64,000 nt of DNA from the NCBI GenBank assembly GCA_037044905.1, contig JBAOKB010000126.1:248001-312000 (forward strand), in the 5' to 3' direction. The notes below the pieces were generated by a model. It had not been told where the DNA came from. It did no database searches and saw only the letters and a list, made by a program, of their open reading frames with translations. This document shows, one piece after another, positions 23,801 through 33,794 of the stretch. Origin of the DNA: Hortaea werneckii (lineage: Eukaryota; Ascomycota; Dothideomycetes; Mycosphaerellales; Teratosphaeriaceae). Both the position numbers and the translations under genes were made by a program. Numbering within the stretch: position 1 is the first letter of the stretch; the number at the start of each line of letters is the position of its first letter.

Positions 23801-24440
23801 TTACCTAGTAATCCCTTAGATTATTCTAAAGGTATTATATTACTTACGTAATTTTCTATATATCCTCCCTATATAAGTATAGAGCCTATAGGAAAGCAAT
23901 ATTATAGGTAAGGACAAACTTAGTATACTTCTTAATAGACTTGCCTTTATATATAGGTAGTTCCTTAATAGGCTACTTTATTGCCCTTAGTTCCTCTATA
24001 ATTAGAGTGCTTCTCTTAATAGCTACTTGTTCTTCTAATAGTTCTTATATTAATACGCGCCTAATAGTCTTAGAGTCGCCTAGGTCTTAGTTAAAATCTA
24101 TATTATATTCTCTAAGCTTCTAAATTCGCTAAATAACAAGTAGTCTTAACCTCTCTTCTTCCTTTTATAGAAGGTTTTAAAGTTCTTTAGAGGATATTCC
24201 TTCTTCTATTCTAATATTAGTAGGGATACCTATCGACTTATATTACTTCCTCTCTTATTCTCGTACCCTATTTATAGAGGGTTTAGAGAGGGTATCTATA
24301 TAATATAAAGTTTCTAATTCTTCTTTACTAATCTCTTCGATTTAAGAGGGGTTTTAGTTAGAAGTTATATGCCTTATTAGTATTATACCTATAACCTTAT
24401 TCTAAGGGGTATTCTATTACGACTATATAGATAGTATCCT
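20871..24440 (-). pseudogene. Ty3/gypsy element 2, gag-protease-RT-RNase H part
   Basis: Minus-strand reading shows a well-preserved reverse transcriptase: LRLYIDYRVLNSIIIKDYYL near 22,385-22,325, DLKDAYYYIRI near 22,260 and IVYLDNILIYTYSKDLEE at about 22,085-22,030. Then come KEVKFLGFIITYNRV (about 21,950-21,905) and RNase H (KIDASDFRLSGIL near 21,620). Gag should lie to the right, to about 24.4 kb, but I could not trace it well. The 5' end is approximate and I found no matching LTR pair, so the LTRs may be lost or too mutated to see by eye. Confidence 0.8.
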
Positions 24441-24739
24441 CGAGCTCCTACCCCTTATAAGGGTTAGATGTTTACTCTATAAGGTATAGTATTATACTAT
24501 AGGGATAGAGAGATACTATAGAATTCGTAGGAGAAAAAGGATATATCTATAATAGGCCTACCTTTATATAATCTAGTAAATGTAAGAGTCCTAAAGCTAT
24601 ATATCCTCTCTCGAGCCTCCTTTTCTAATTTAGTCCTAGTTTAGTAGAGGCCTAGTAGGGGTTATATAACGCCTCCTTACGTAACCTCTAACTATCCCTA
24701 TACTAGGTCCTTATATATACGAAATATAGTAATCTCTAA

Positions 24740-25830
24740 TTCTAAGAACCTTCTAATACGCTATAGAGAGAAGTTATAATAGACTTTATTACTAAACTAC
24801 TACTATCTAAGGACCTAGCTACTATAGTTATTTCTAACTTAATACTTATTATAGTAGATACCTTAACTAAGTATATATATTTTATACTATACAAAGAATT
24901 AATAATAGCTATAGAACTTATATACCTTATATTAAATAGGCTTATTAGGTATTATAGTATTCTAGAAAGTTTTATTACTAATAGGGATAAGTTGTTTATA
25001 TTAAATTTCTAGAAGACACTTATAGGACAAATTAGAATTAAGTATAAGCTATTAATAGTATTCTACCTAGAAATAGATAGTTAGACTAAGAGAACAAATT
25101 AGTTACTTAAAGTATATTTGTAATATTATATTAACTATATATAAAACAATTAGGTTTCGCTACTACTAATAGTACAACTAGTATTAAACAACAATATATT
25201 AGAAATAATAAAGGAATCGCTATTTTTCCTTAACTATAGAAAAACACCTAATTTGTTTATAGAACTAAGGATATTAGTAAAAGCTAATAAAGCTATAATT
25301 ATAGTAGGAGAATTATAAAAGGTATATATAACTACCTAAAATATAATCTAACATTTATAGTAGTAAATTTAAAAGTAGCGATTTAAGGAATTAAAAACGG
25401 TACTTTAGCTTAAGAAAAGGGATAAGGTATACCTTCTAATAAAAAACCTAAAAACAAAGCGAAAAACGAAAAAACTAGACTATATTAAAGTTAGACTATT
25501 TTTAATTACTAAATAGAAAGGAGTAGTTAGCTACTAACTCGAGCTTCTACTAGATACTAAAATCTATCTAGTATTCTACGTATCCTTATTAGAACCTATA
25601 TACCCTAATACTATACTATAAACTACGTTTTATTACTAAGAATAGAAAGATAGTAAATATAAGGTCGAAAAGATCGAAGACTATAACAAAAGGAGTTAGT
25701 AATACCTTATTAAATAGAAAGGATATTCTAGCGACAAAAATATATAGAAACTACTTACTAATCTTAACTACCTAAAGTCGCTACGCTAGTACTATTAGAG
25801 AAGTTAATAGACTAATCTATATTTCTAAGA
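24740..25830 (+). pseudogene. Third Ty3/gypsy fragment: integrase and chromodomain
   Basis: A plus-strand frame gives IIDFITKLLLSKDLATIVIS (about 24,780-24,840), LIIVDTLTKYIYFILYKE, RYYSILESFITNRDKLFILN and, near the end, YNKRS..YLIK.KGYSSDKNI (about 25,682-25,750). The latter is a chromodomain with Trp codons turned to stops. It resembles neither element 1 nor element 2 closely at these positions, so it is a separate lineage. RT and RNase H are missing on its left, so it is truncated. Confidence 0.75.
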
Positions 25831-27236
25831 GTCTCTATTATTAAAGGAGTAAGACCTATAGTAGTAGCTACTATAAGATAGTTCCTATTATCCTCGAAAG
25901 TACCCTTAGCCTCTATCTCTAACGTAAGACATTTAGCTTTCTAAGCTATACGACCCTTAGCTTAACAAAGGATCTTTTTATTTTATATTAACTAAACTAT
26001 TATAGTTAAGAGAAGGGTTACGTAATCTATATATAGATAAGCGCTACCTTAGTAGGTAACTAACTATATATATATAAGTAAGCGACTAGTCGATAAGTAA
26101 CTAGGCAATTACTAAGTAACTAATCGATAAGCGACTAGGCGATTAAGTATATAAAAATACAAATCTTTTATATATATAACTAGGTACGTTTCTTACTAGG
26201 AGTTTATATATTTAATTTATATTATAATCTAACTATTAGGTAGAGACCTTATAGCCTTATTATAATTAGTTATCCTATAACTTAGTTGTCTTAATATATT
26301 TGTTCTAAAGAGCTCTAAACCTATAATACTACTTTATAGGGTCGTAATATAGCGCTCTTAAAGCAATACCCTTTTCTAAGCTTATATTAATCTACTAGCT
26401 TTAAGCTAAAGTAGCTAATCCTTAATACTACTTTTATAGCGCTACGTTATAGTTAGTGCTAGTAGTTAACGAGTAGCTTAGCTACTAGAAGGAGCCTTTT
26501 ATAAAGTAATAGGCCTCTAACTATCTATAGTTTCGATAATTAAAGGATCCTTCTCGAAATAAAAGATAAATACTACCTCGAAGTCTTAAAAGCCTCTCTT
26601 ATACTACTACTTTAGTAGAAAGGGCCGAGTAATATTCTTAAAGTTAAGTCTAGTATTAATATTAATTTTTAAAGCTCTAGACCTTAGCGTAGATTCGCTA
26701 GTTACTTAAAGCGTCGTACGAATAATACTATAGTCGAGCAGTATATTTAAGTAAGTAGTAGTCTTAGCGCTTCTAAAAGGGTTATTAAAACTACTTATTT
26801 TATTAAACTCTCGATAGTAGTAGGCCTTACCCTTAACCTTTACTTCGATCTAGCTACGTAGTATAATAGACCTTAGTAAGGTCTCTTTATCTACCTTTTT
26901 ATCTACCTCTTTATCTAGCTATTTATTTACCTCTAGCTACTATTACTATTCGAAAAGAGGCGACTAAGCTCTATTCTATATAAGCTTAAAATTAGCTAGT
27001 AGGGGTAAGGGCTACTATTGCTAGTAGTTAGATAGAGAGGATAGTAGCAATAGTAACTACTACTACTACTACTACTACTACTTTTAATAATATAAAATAT
27101 CTTTATCTTAATAACGACGAGCGCGCTTAGTTAAAGGTATAGAGGTTAATAGTAGTTACTAACTCTCTTAAAACGCTCTTAAGGCTTTATACTATTAAGC
27201 CTCTAACTATATCTTAATTAAAAGACCTTATAATAG
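25831..27236. other. Unassigned right arm of the transposon island
   Basis: AT-rich RIP-type sequence. It has short periodic stretches (repeated TAAGCGACTA/TCGATAAG words near 26,035-26,130), which could be an LTR or LTR-adjacent region of the third gypsy fragment, and an ACT trinucleotide run at 27,057-27,081. A minus-strand frame between about 26,400 and 26,750 has few stops but no family is recognisable. It may be the other arm of the outer DNA transposon. Confidence 0.4.
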
Positions 27237-27266
27237 TAACAACATCTTAAAATTAGCTATATAGTA
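27237..27266 (-). repeat. Subterminal inverted repeat, right copy
   Basis: Partner of 12095-12124; 28 of 30 bases match in inverted orientation. Confidence 0.7.
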
Positions 27267-27347
27267 ATATACTACCTTATTTTCGGCTTTAATTGCAACA
27301 AGAGTAGTATTAACACAAAGCGCGTTCTAGCGCGTTACTAAGCTATA

Positions 27348-27387
27348 GTAGGGGCGCGGAATTCGGAGGTGCGACAGTGATTTTTTC
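27348..27387 (-). repeat. Right terminal inverted repeat
   Basis: Reverse complement of the left repeat with two transition mismatches. Sequence composition returns to normal immediately outside it. Confidence 0.9.
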
Positions 27388-28410
27388 CGCAATAATATGC
27401 GACACGGCTTGCTTTGCCGCCCGCGCCGAGGCTGGTCTGGCAGACCACTTCGTACACTTTTCACCTTGCTTCCTACTTCGTGCACCACATGACCTCAGTA
27501 GTTTAGCAAAGAGCTGCATTCCTAGTCAAGGGGCACTCCCTTGACTCTGTGAAGTCGACATGTCTCCCTCGGTGTCCTACGCTTTTCGGTTAAATCCCTC
27601 GATGGAATTGGAGCGCTATCTAAAAGCGTGGGTCGTCGGTCGGGGATCACATTTATTGCAGGAGCAGACGGTTCGGCTTCACCTCTAGGTGTCTAGAACA
27701 CTCTGCTCACTGCAAATTTTACCCGATATTTCGTGGCAGACAACATCAGATTGTAGACGATTGGATAGAACGATCGGACGATGGTGGGATATGCCGGACA
27801 GACAATGACTGCGCTCGACAGCAAGAGTCCTGAGTACTGCCAATCTAGCATGGAACTTGGGAAGACACTTCGGCGCGAATGGTCTTCGTTTGCCACCACA
27901 CCAGTCATACATGCACGAGTACATATCTCGATAGATGGAAGAACATCACCTGTCAGGCTCTCCATGACGTTGCTCTGTCAATCGAGAACCACGCAAGCTA
28001 ATCCCAACCCATCCAATGCCACTTCCAAGACAAAACCCTAAGCCGTATCCATCCCAAGAAGCTCTTGTCGTATCCCATATCCTGAAGCAGTGCCTGCTCA
28101 CGCCACTGCGTGAAATTCACACGACGGAAAACCAAAACGCTCGCTCTCTGCTTCATCCTTGCGCCGGTCATAAACTCCACCAGACGCCTATCCATGCCTC
28201 CCAGTAGACAAAGAAATTAAAAAAAAAAGAAAGAAAAGAAAAGAAAGAAAAGAAAAGAAACATCAGAAGGAAATGGAAAAGCGGCCTGAGGACATGGCTT
28301 TTCCCTTCCCCTTCCGCGTCTGGGCAACCCAATCCGCCTCATCTGCTCTTCCTCACCCCTGTCCTCCCTTTTCACTTCAAACCCCCCAAAATTTAAAAAA
28401 AAAAAACCTC
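27388..28410. other. Right flank of the island, no supported gene
   Basis: Composition is normal from 27,388 on. ORFs at 27,685-27,965 (-) and 27,781-28,041 (+) overlap and show no domain. An A-rich stretch with GAAAA units lies at 28,218-28,260 before the lipase 3' end. Confidence 0.5.
27524..27546. repeat. Perfect 9-bp stem hairpin
   Basis: AGTCAAGGG and CCCTTGACT are separated by 5 bases. The function is unknown; it could be chance or an imperfect palindromic protein site. Confidence 0.6.
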
Positions 28411-29835
28411 CTAAACAACAAACCCCCTTACCCAATGCGCCGAAACCATCTTCCCCTCAGCAAAACTCTCCCGCGGGGTCCGGACTACGATCGCCGCATG
28501 CGTATGTCGGACGTTCTGGATATGGACGGGGAATTTGGTAAAAGCGATGTGCCGGTCGAGGTTGGTGATCATTTGGAATTGGAGGGGAGAGAGCGAGAGG
28601 GGGAAAGGGTGAGGAGACAGCGGCAGCGGCGGATGAGGCGGTGGTGGGATCGGATGTCGGAGGGAGTTTTGAGCTCGTCGGAGAGGTATCCGCGTTGTGG
28701 GTTGTGGCGGGAGGGTTCACGGCTTCTTCTTCCGGAGGCGGGGTGGGGAGGTATTCCTCTCCCTTCCCAGCAGCAGCAGCAGCAGTCTGACTACTCGACT
28801 CCGTCGCAAGCCGCTCCACCATCCGATCCTGCACGGCCTGGCTCTCCTCGAGAAAGGGGATGCGATACCGCTGGAGATCGACCAAGTCGCCCTGCTCATG
28901 GAGCCGGACGCGCTGGGCGGACTTGTACGTCTGGTAGCCGGCGTTGACCATGAAGAGGGGGACGGCGAGGGGGAGGACGCCGGCGAGGACGGCGTAGAAG
29001 GGCAGAGCGGCTTTGGTTTTGTCGGTGACGATGTAGCGTTCGCGGAAGGTGAGGGGTTTGGGGACCTCGGGTGGTTTGCGTGGGGAGACGGGATGGGTAG
29101 GGTCGAGGACGACGGGGTGTTGTTGGTCAGGGAGGGGATGGACGTCGATGGCGTCGAGGTCCGCGAAGGGGTCGGTGGAGGAGATGGCGCTGGTGTAGTA
29201 GGGTACGCTGCGGTCGTTGGTCGTGTTGGCGTAGACGGTTCTCCGTTGGAAGCTCGCGAGTCCTTTGATGAAGATGCTGGTCGGATCGGCCATGACGGCC
29301 AGGAGGGGCCGGCCGGTGTCGCGGAAGTCGTCGGTGAGGAACATTTGCTGACCGCTGGTGCTGAGCGTCTTACTGCCTAGGAAGTTCCATGTCTGCGGTC
29401 CGTAGCCCACCCCAGGGGTTCGCACGCCAAGATGGGGAGTCGCGAATGTGGTGAAGTTGCATGGCTGGAGGGTCTCGAAGACGCCGTTCTTGTATAGCAT
29501 AGGCCGACTACATAGCGAGCGATCAGCCCACCCAGCGAGTAGCCTGCGATGCTGATCTTGCTTAATGGAGCGCCCAGGCTTTGTAGTCTGCGGATCTCAT
29601 CTTCAATCTCGGTGGTGATGCGCTCCGCCCCGACATCTATTCCGTCGTAAGTGAAATTATCCTTGTTGCTCTGTGGGGTGAAGACATGCAGGCCCGAGGC
29701 GGTGTGGTGATCGAGGAGCGTATCGCGCAGGTGGTGAAGATGGACCGGGTTGCCCCAGAGGCCGTGGGTGAGAATGACGAGATGGGTGATTGAGTGGGGA
29801 TCCTCATCCTTGGGTTCATGCTCTTCTGGAGCCAT
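28411..29835 (-). CDS. DUF676-family serine esterase/lipase (Lpl1/Rog1-like), two frameshifts
   Basis: An alpha/beta-hydrolase start, THLVILTHGLWGNPVHL, is followed by the nucleophile elbow ISIAGYSLGGLIARYVVG (Ser in GYSLG) and NFTTFATPHLGVRTP. A hydrophobic segment (ALPFYAVLAGVLPLAVPLF) lies in the second half, and the conserved tail VRHTHAAIVVRTPRESFAEG ends at a TAG at 28,411-28,413. Relatives such as yeast Lpl1 and Rog1 act on lipid-droplet or membrane lipids. Two frame changes are needed: near 29,497 (between VVGL and LYKNG) and near 28,584 (an extra C between LALSP and QFQMI). Neither is an intron. An ORF read without the second shift would end in an unrelated tail at 28,457. Start MAPEEHEPKDED is the only good Met. 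Confidence 0.8.
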
Positions 29836-30613
29836 GATGAAAGTGATTCGAGACCGAAAGAAAGAGAGGTCTTGACCCTACCGTATTCTCCCGGGCGACA
29901 TGGTATTATAGTCACCCATGGCGGCCTCCAGCAATTGAAGCCCCTAAGCCACACCTCCAGGCGCTCACCTTCGGACTTGGATGGTGACGTTAGCGCTTTG
30001 TTTCCCATCTTCTATCGGAGATAGCGTCTGGCCGCCGGATTTCAAGATGCCCCCGAGCCGAGTCACGGCCCGCCCATCGGAACACGGCTGCTCCCGTCTC
30101 CGATCGTGAACATGCACCTTCCAATCTCGTCGCCTTGAATCCGCAGTATTGACAAGATCGGACTTACCTCCTAAGCCAAAGGAGCCGATCAGAATTGCTG
30201 CTTTTGAGCTGATATTCAGTATAATCACCAAAGGTGGCGACTTTGATCCGCTTCGAGCATCATCCTCTATCCCACGTGCCCGGGGCGCCGGATCGGGTAA
30301 GTAAAACATTCTTTCTTTGGTCTTCACTTCCGAGACACATCAGCTTTACTGGAGCGCGTGTATGATGCGATGAACACATCGGCGGCATGAATTCACTCTG
30401 GACGAGTCAAATTGCACGTCAGGTAATGGGTAGATGATTCTCGATATCCGCTGGGTTGGCTGACGCTTGCCATTTCGCCATCATCTTTGCCTTGCCACAG
30501 ACAGGCTGATAAAGGAAACAGATGTCCATCAAATGATTACCGTGTCTGAAGACATTTGAAACAGGTGTAAAAGAAGTCAGCATACGATGCTCCATTGAAT
30601 CAAGCGCTCGGCA
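29836..30613. promoter_or_regulatory. Divergent promoter region between lipase and Rex3
   Basis: 778 bases between two oppositely oriented starts. ORFs here (for example 29,965-30,327 minus) have no domain. No specific site is recognised. Confidence 0.45.
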
Positions 30614-32800
30614 ATGGTGTTCTCGACTACGACCCTTTTCAAGGGCATCCCATGCCCCGAGGGCGAGAAATGCCGTCTGACCAACTGCATCTTTGCCCAC
30701 GATCTGAGAAAGAAGGATGAAGTGCAGCCAGATGCTGCAGCCCATGCTAGAGAAGAACCAACTCAGAAGACAGCAGCGGCGTCGAAAGAACAGGATGAGC
30801 CACCCAGCAAACGCCGACGGGTCATATACGACAAGCCTGAGGAGAAGCCTCCAAGCAGGGCCGATCAAATCCGCGATCAGCTTGCTGAGATCAAATCTCA
30901 CAAGCCATCTGTTGCATCACAAGATGTCGAGAAAACTTCCAATGGCGCCAAAGCATCGCCTGCAAGCCTTACCCGCACTGTCTCACCGCCGGCTAAGACA
31001 AACGCGACAGCCGGCAAACCAGCTTCTGCTAACAGCGTGGTAAATAAACCCGTGCTGAACGATGCTGGTTCCGTTCGACCCAAAGCAATGCCGCAGAAGG
31101 TGTCGCTCAATCCTCGTCTCATCGCCAACGATCCTGTAGGTCATGCTAGTCGCACCCGATATCTCAAGCTACTTCACGAGATGATGGCGAACCTCAACAA
31201 AGCGGTACATGAGCGAGCGAAAAGCGTACAGTTCAAAGACGCACTTCTCCTGAGCGAGAACGAGGTTATCCTATTAGCTGTCGAAGAGGAAGAAAAAATC
31301 GCCACTGTCAATGGCAAAGTTTATGCCAACGTAATCAAAAATCGTATTGGCGCTTACAAGAAGATGACCAACGACAGCTGGATTGAACATCTCAAGAGCC
31401 TACCGCTTGTTCAGAGCAAGTTGGGAACGGTACAGAAGCAGGGTCCAGGCCAGCGGGATCGTGCAAAGCCCGTCGAAACCGGTCTGACATCCGAAGAGGA
31501 ACCGGCAATACTTCCGCATCTCGTCGTCAAAGATCAGACGCCTCTAGCGCAATTCGACTACGTGCCTACTCCTCCAACGGCAGAACAAGCGGCCGAAGCT
31601 GCTGCTGCTGTAGAAGCAAGCAAAAATTATGAAGTCTGCGAGCGATGTAGTGCGCGCTTCCAGATCTTCCCTCATCGAAATGACGAAGGCCAGGTGACCA
31701 CGAATGGGCCATGTCGACACCATCCACTGCGAAAGGCCTATCCACAACGGACCAAAGCCGACACAGGACCGAAGGAGCCCTACCATCCTTGCTGCCAAGC
31801 ACTCGTAGGTAGTTTAGGCTGCACCGAAACTGAGCACCATGTCTTCAAAGCCTCGACACCTGCGCGAATGGCTGCGGTGCTACCTTTCATCTCCACACCA
31901 GAGAACGACGAGCCACGTAAGTCAAAAAGCGGGCAGAAAGTAGGCGCTGTAGCCTTCGATTGCGAGATGGGCTACACAACGCTAGGAATGGAAGTCATCC
32001 GCGTAACAGCGGTCGTCTGGCCCACAGGCGAAGAACTCCTCGACATCCTCGTGCGCCCGCTCGGCATCGTCCTCGACCTGAACTCGCGCTTCAGCGGCGT
32101 CTTCCCCGAAGACATCACGAACGCGATCCCTTACTCCCCCGTCGAGCACCACAACAACCCCTCCCAACCCGAACCCCACACCCCACTTCCCTCCTCCTCC
32201 TCCTCCTCCTCTCCACAACCCCTCCCCATCGTCCCCTCCCCCCAAGAAGCCCGCACCCACCTCCTCACCTACCTCACCCCCGCCACCCCCTCATCGGCCA
32301 CGCAATCGAAAACGACCTCTCTGCTATCCGCCTCTGCCACCCCACCATCATCGACACAGTCCTATGCTTCCCGCACCCGCGACGCGGCCTCCCAATGCGT
32401 CTCGGGACTCCGCCACCTCGCGGAGAAATTCCTCCAGCGCGCGATCCAGCAGGGCGGGCCGGAACGGGGCCATGATTCGCTCGAGGATGCCCGGGCCACG
32501 GGAGATCTGGTGAGGGTTAAGGTGCGGGAGGTTTGGAGGCGGTTGAGGGGGGAGGGGTGGGGGTTTGGAGTTGTGGGGGAGGGGGGTGAGTGGGGGTTGG
32601 TTGGGCCGGAGAAGGGGAGAAGGAAGAGGAGAAGAGAGAGTGGAGGAGGTGGAGTTGGTGAGCTTGAGGAGGAAGGGGTTGGAGGAGCAGGAGTTGGGGG
32701 TTGGGAGAGCATAGGCTTACGGAGGCTTATTTGGAGGATGGCAAGTGAAGATTTCTCGTGCTTAGATGTTGTTGGTAGTGAGTTTATCGAGGCCACCTGA
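30614..32800 (+). CDS. REX3: RNA exonuclease 3 (REX3-like), two compensating frameshifts
   Basis: A DEDDh 3'-5' exonuclease of the Rex3 type, which in yeast trims RNase MRP RNA and other small RNAs. The N-terminus carries a CCCH-like finger (LFKGIPCPEGEKCRLTNCIF, residues about 8-27). A second Cys/His cluster lies at CERCSARFQIFPH (about 341-353). Exonuclease motif I is VAFDCEMGYTTLGMEVIR (near 31,951). Motif II is HAIENDLSAIRLCHP, readable only in another frame between about 32,290 and 32,407, and motif III is HDSLEDARATGDLV. So a base is missing in the C-run at 32,286-32,290 and one is extra at about 32,407. Together they scramble about 38 residues including catalytic ones. A Ser/Pro-rich loop (about 32,160-32,250) and a Gly/Glu-rich tail are low complexity. 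The tail beyond EGWGFG may be misread. Confidence 0.85.
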   Translation: MVFSTTTLFKGIPCPEGEKCRLTNCIFAHDLRKKDEVQPDAAAHAREEPTQKTAAASKEQDEPPSKRRRVIYDKPEEKPPSRADQIRDQLAEIKSHKPSVASQDVEKTSNGAKASPASLTRTVSPPAKTNATAGKPASANSVVNKPVLNDAGSVRPKAMPQKVSLNPRLIANDPVGHASRTRYLKLLHEMMANLNKAVHERAKSVQFKDALLLSENEVILLAVEEEEKIATVNGKVYANVIKNRIGAYKKMTNDSWIEHLKSLPLVQSKLGTVQKQGPGQRDRAKPVETGLTSEEEPAILPHLVVKDQTPLAQFDYVPTPPTAEQAAEAAAAVEASKNYEVCERCSARFQIFPHRNDEGQVTTNGPCRHHPLRKAYPQRTKADTGPKEPYHPCCQALVGSLGCTETEHHVFKASTPARMAAVLPFISTPENDEPRKSKSGQKVGAVAFDCEMGYTTLGMEVIRVTAVVWPTGEELLDILVRPLGIVLDLNSRFSGVFPEDITNAIPYSPVEHHNNPSQPEPHTPLPSSSSSSSPQPLPIVPSPQEARTHLLTYLTPATPSSATQSKTTSLLSASATPPSSTQSYASRTRDAASQCVSGLRHLAEKFLQRAIQQGGPERGHDSLEDARATGDLVRVKVREVWRRLRGEGWGFGVVGEGGEWGLVGPEKGRRKRRRESGGGGVGELEEEGVGGAGVGGWESIGLRRLIWRMASEDFSCLDVVGSEFIEAT

Positions 32801-33794
32801 GGCTTGGAATGGTGGATCGTTGGAGGGTCCATAGCATTGCGGAGCGGATAGTCTGTTGTGTGCCCTGTGAATTATCTAGATGGAAACCTGCAGATCTCAG
32901 AGGCTTCTCTTCTCCTTTCATGGGTGCTTTCACTTGAATGTCCTTCTCCTGAGAACTCTTCCTTTCCTTTCTCCTCTCGATCTCCCTCTTTTTGCTCAAG
33001 CGGATCCACGGCTGCAGAGCTAGAGAAAAGCGTTGCCAGGCTGTAGAACTGAGGTGCCTTTTTTTATTCTTAACTTTTTCTGTCTTGTGTTATACGAGAA
33101 ACCATTCTCCCTCAGAAATAAGGAGCCTCCATGACTCAAAAAACACAAGGGTGAACACAAGGTGAAAATAGACCACATAACACACAGAAAGCGAAGTCAA
33201 GCGAAACAAGCCCTAACGCACCTTCCCAATTAGGCAACCCAGCTCCCGCCTTCTCCGGAAATAAAACACCGCTGGCATCGGGAATAAATTGAACAACCGA
33301 CCTTGCACCCGGGGTAAGCCGGAAGACCTGGACAACAATCAAACTACTCTCGAGCCCCTCTCTCAACGATCATAGACTTCCTGTGTGCTGCTCTTCTCGG
33401 AACCTTTCCTTTCGATTTGCTCGAGAAAATATCTAAAATTACGAACTAGCTTCTAATGCCTCACGGAGAAAGAGGGGAAAAGTGACGAAGGGGAGCTATA
33501 CATTTCGAATCTGTTGTTGTGTAGAGGAGTGCTCTTTCGGACAGTGACGAGTAACAGTCTAAAGTACTGACTAGGAGGGCAAGAAGGATTGTTATTGGTT
33601 TCTGCTGTTTCTTTTCGTTTCCGGTCTTTATTCTGGCAAGATTCGCACCAGCTGTCCTTTTCTTATTGGGAACAAGTCAAAGTATAGACGCCTTTGACTA
33701 TCTGGAAACGAGGCCATAGCAGAACAGAGAAGACAAAAGCTACAACGGAAGGACACAAGAGAGGGAAAGGAGAATCCTTCTTCGCTCCCCAAAA
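32801..33794. other. Intergenic region, Rex3 to PrpD-like gene
   Basis: About 1 kb. ORFs of 60-76 codons on both strands have no domain. A-rich leader sequence precedes the next ATG at 33,795. Confidence 0.45.

Larger units (their letters stand above)
11986..27387. mobile_element. TIR-bounded, RIP-mutated nested transposon island (15.4 kb)
   Basis: The two ends carry a 40-base inverted repeat with two transition mismatches. Everything between is AT-rich, with TpA in great excess and CpA/TpG nearly absent by eye, and no ORF of 60 codons on either strand. That is the classic signature of repeat-induced point mutation (C to T, mainly at CpA). Inside, from left to right, are Tc1/mariner-type transposase remains (+), the integrase end of a minus-strand Ty3/gypsy element, a complete plus-strand Ty3/gypsy element inserted into it, the rest of the minus-strand element, a third gypsy integrase-chromodomain fragment (+) and an unassigned right arm. 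I could not find a target-site duplication at the outer ends. Whether the outer repeat belongs to the Tc1/mariner-type transposase is an inference. Confidence 0.8.

Noticed and set aside
11986..27387. A Starship-type giant mobile element
   Set aside because: No DUF3435 tyrosine recombinase at either end, no cargo genes, and the interior is decayed Tc1/mariner and gypsy sequence with inverted rather than Starship-like ends.
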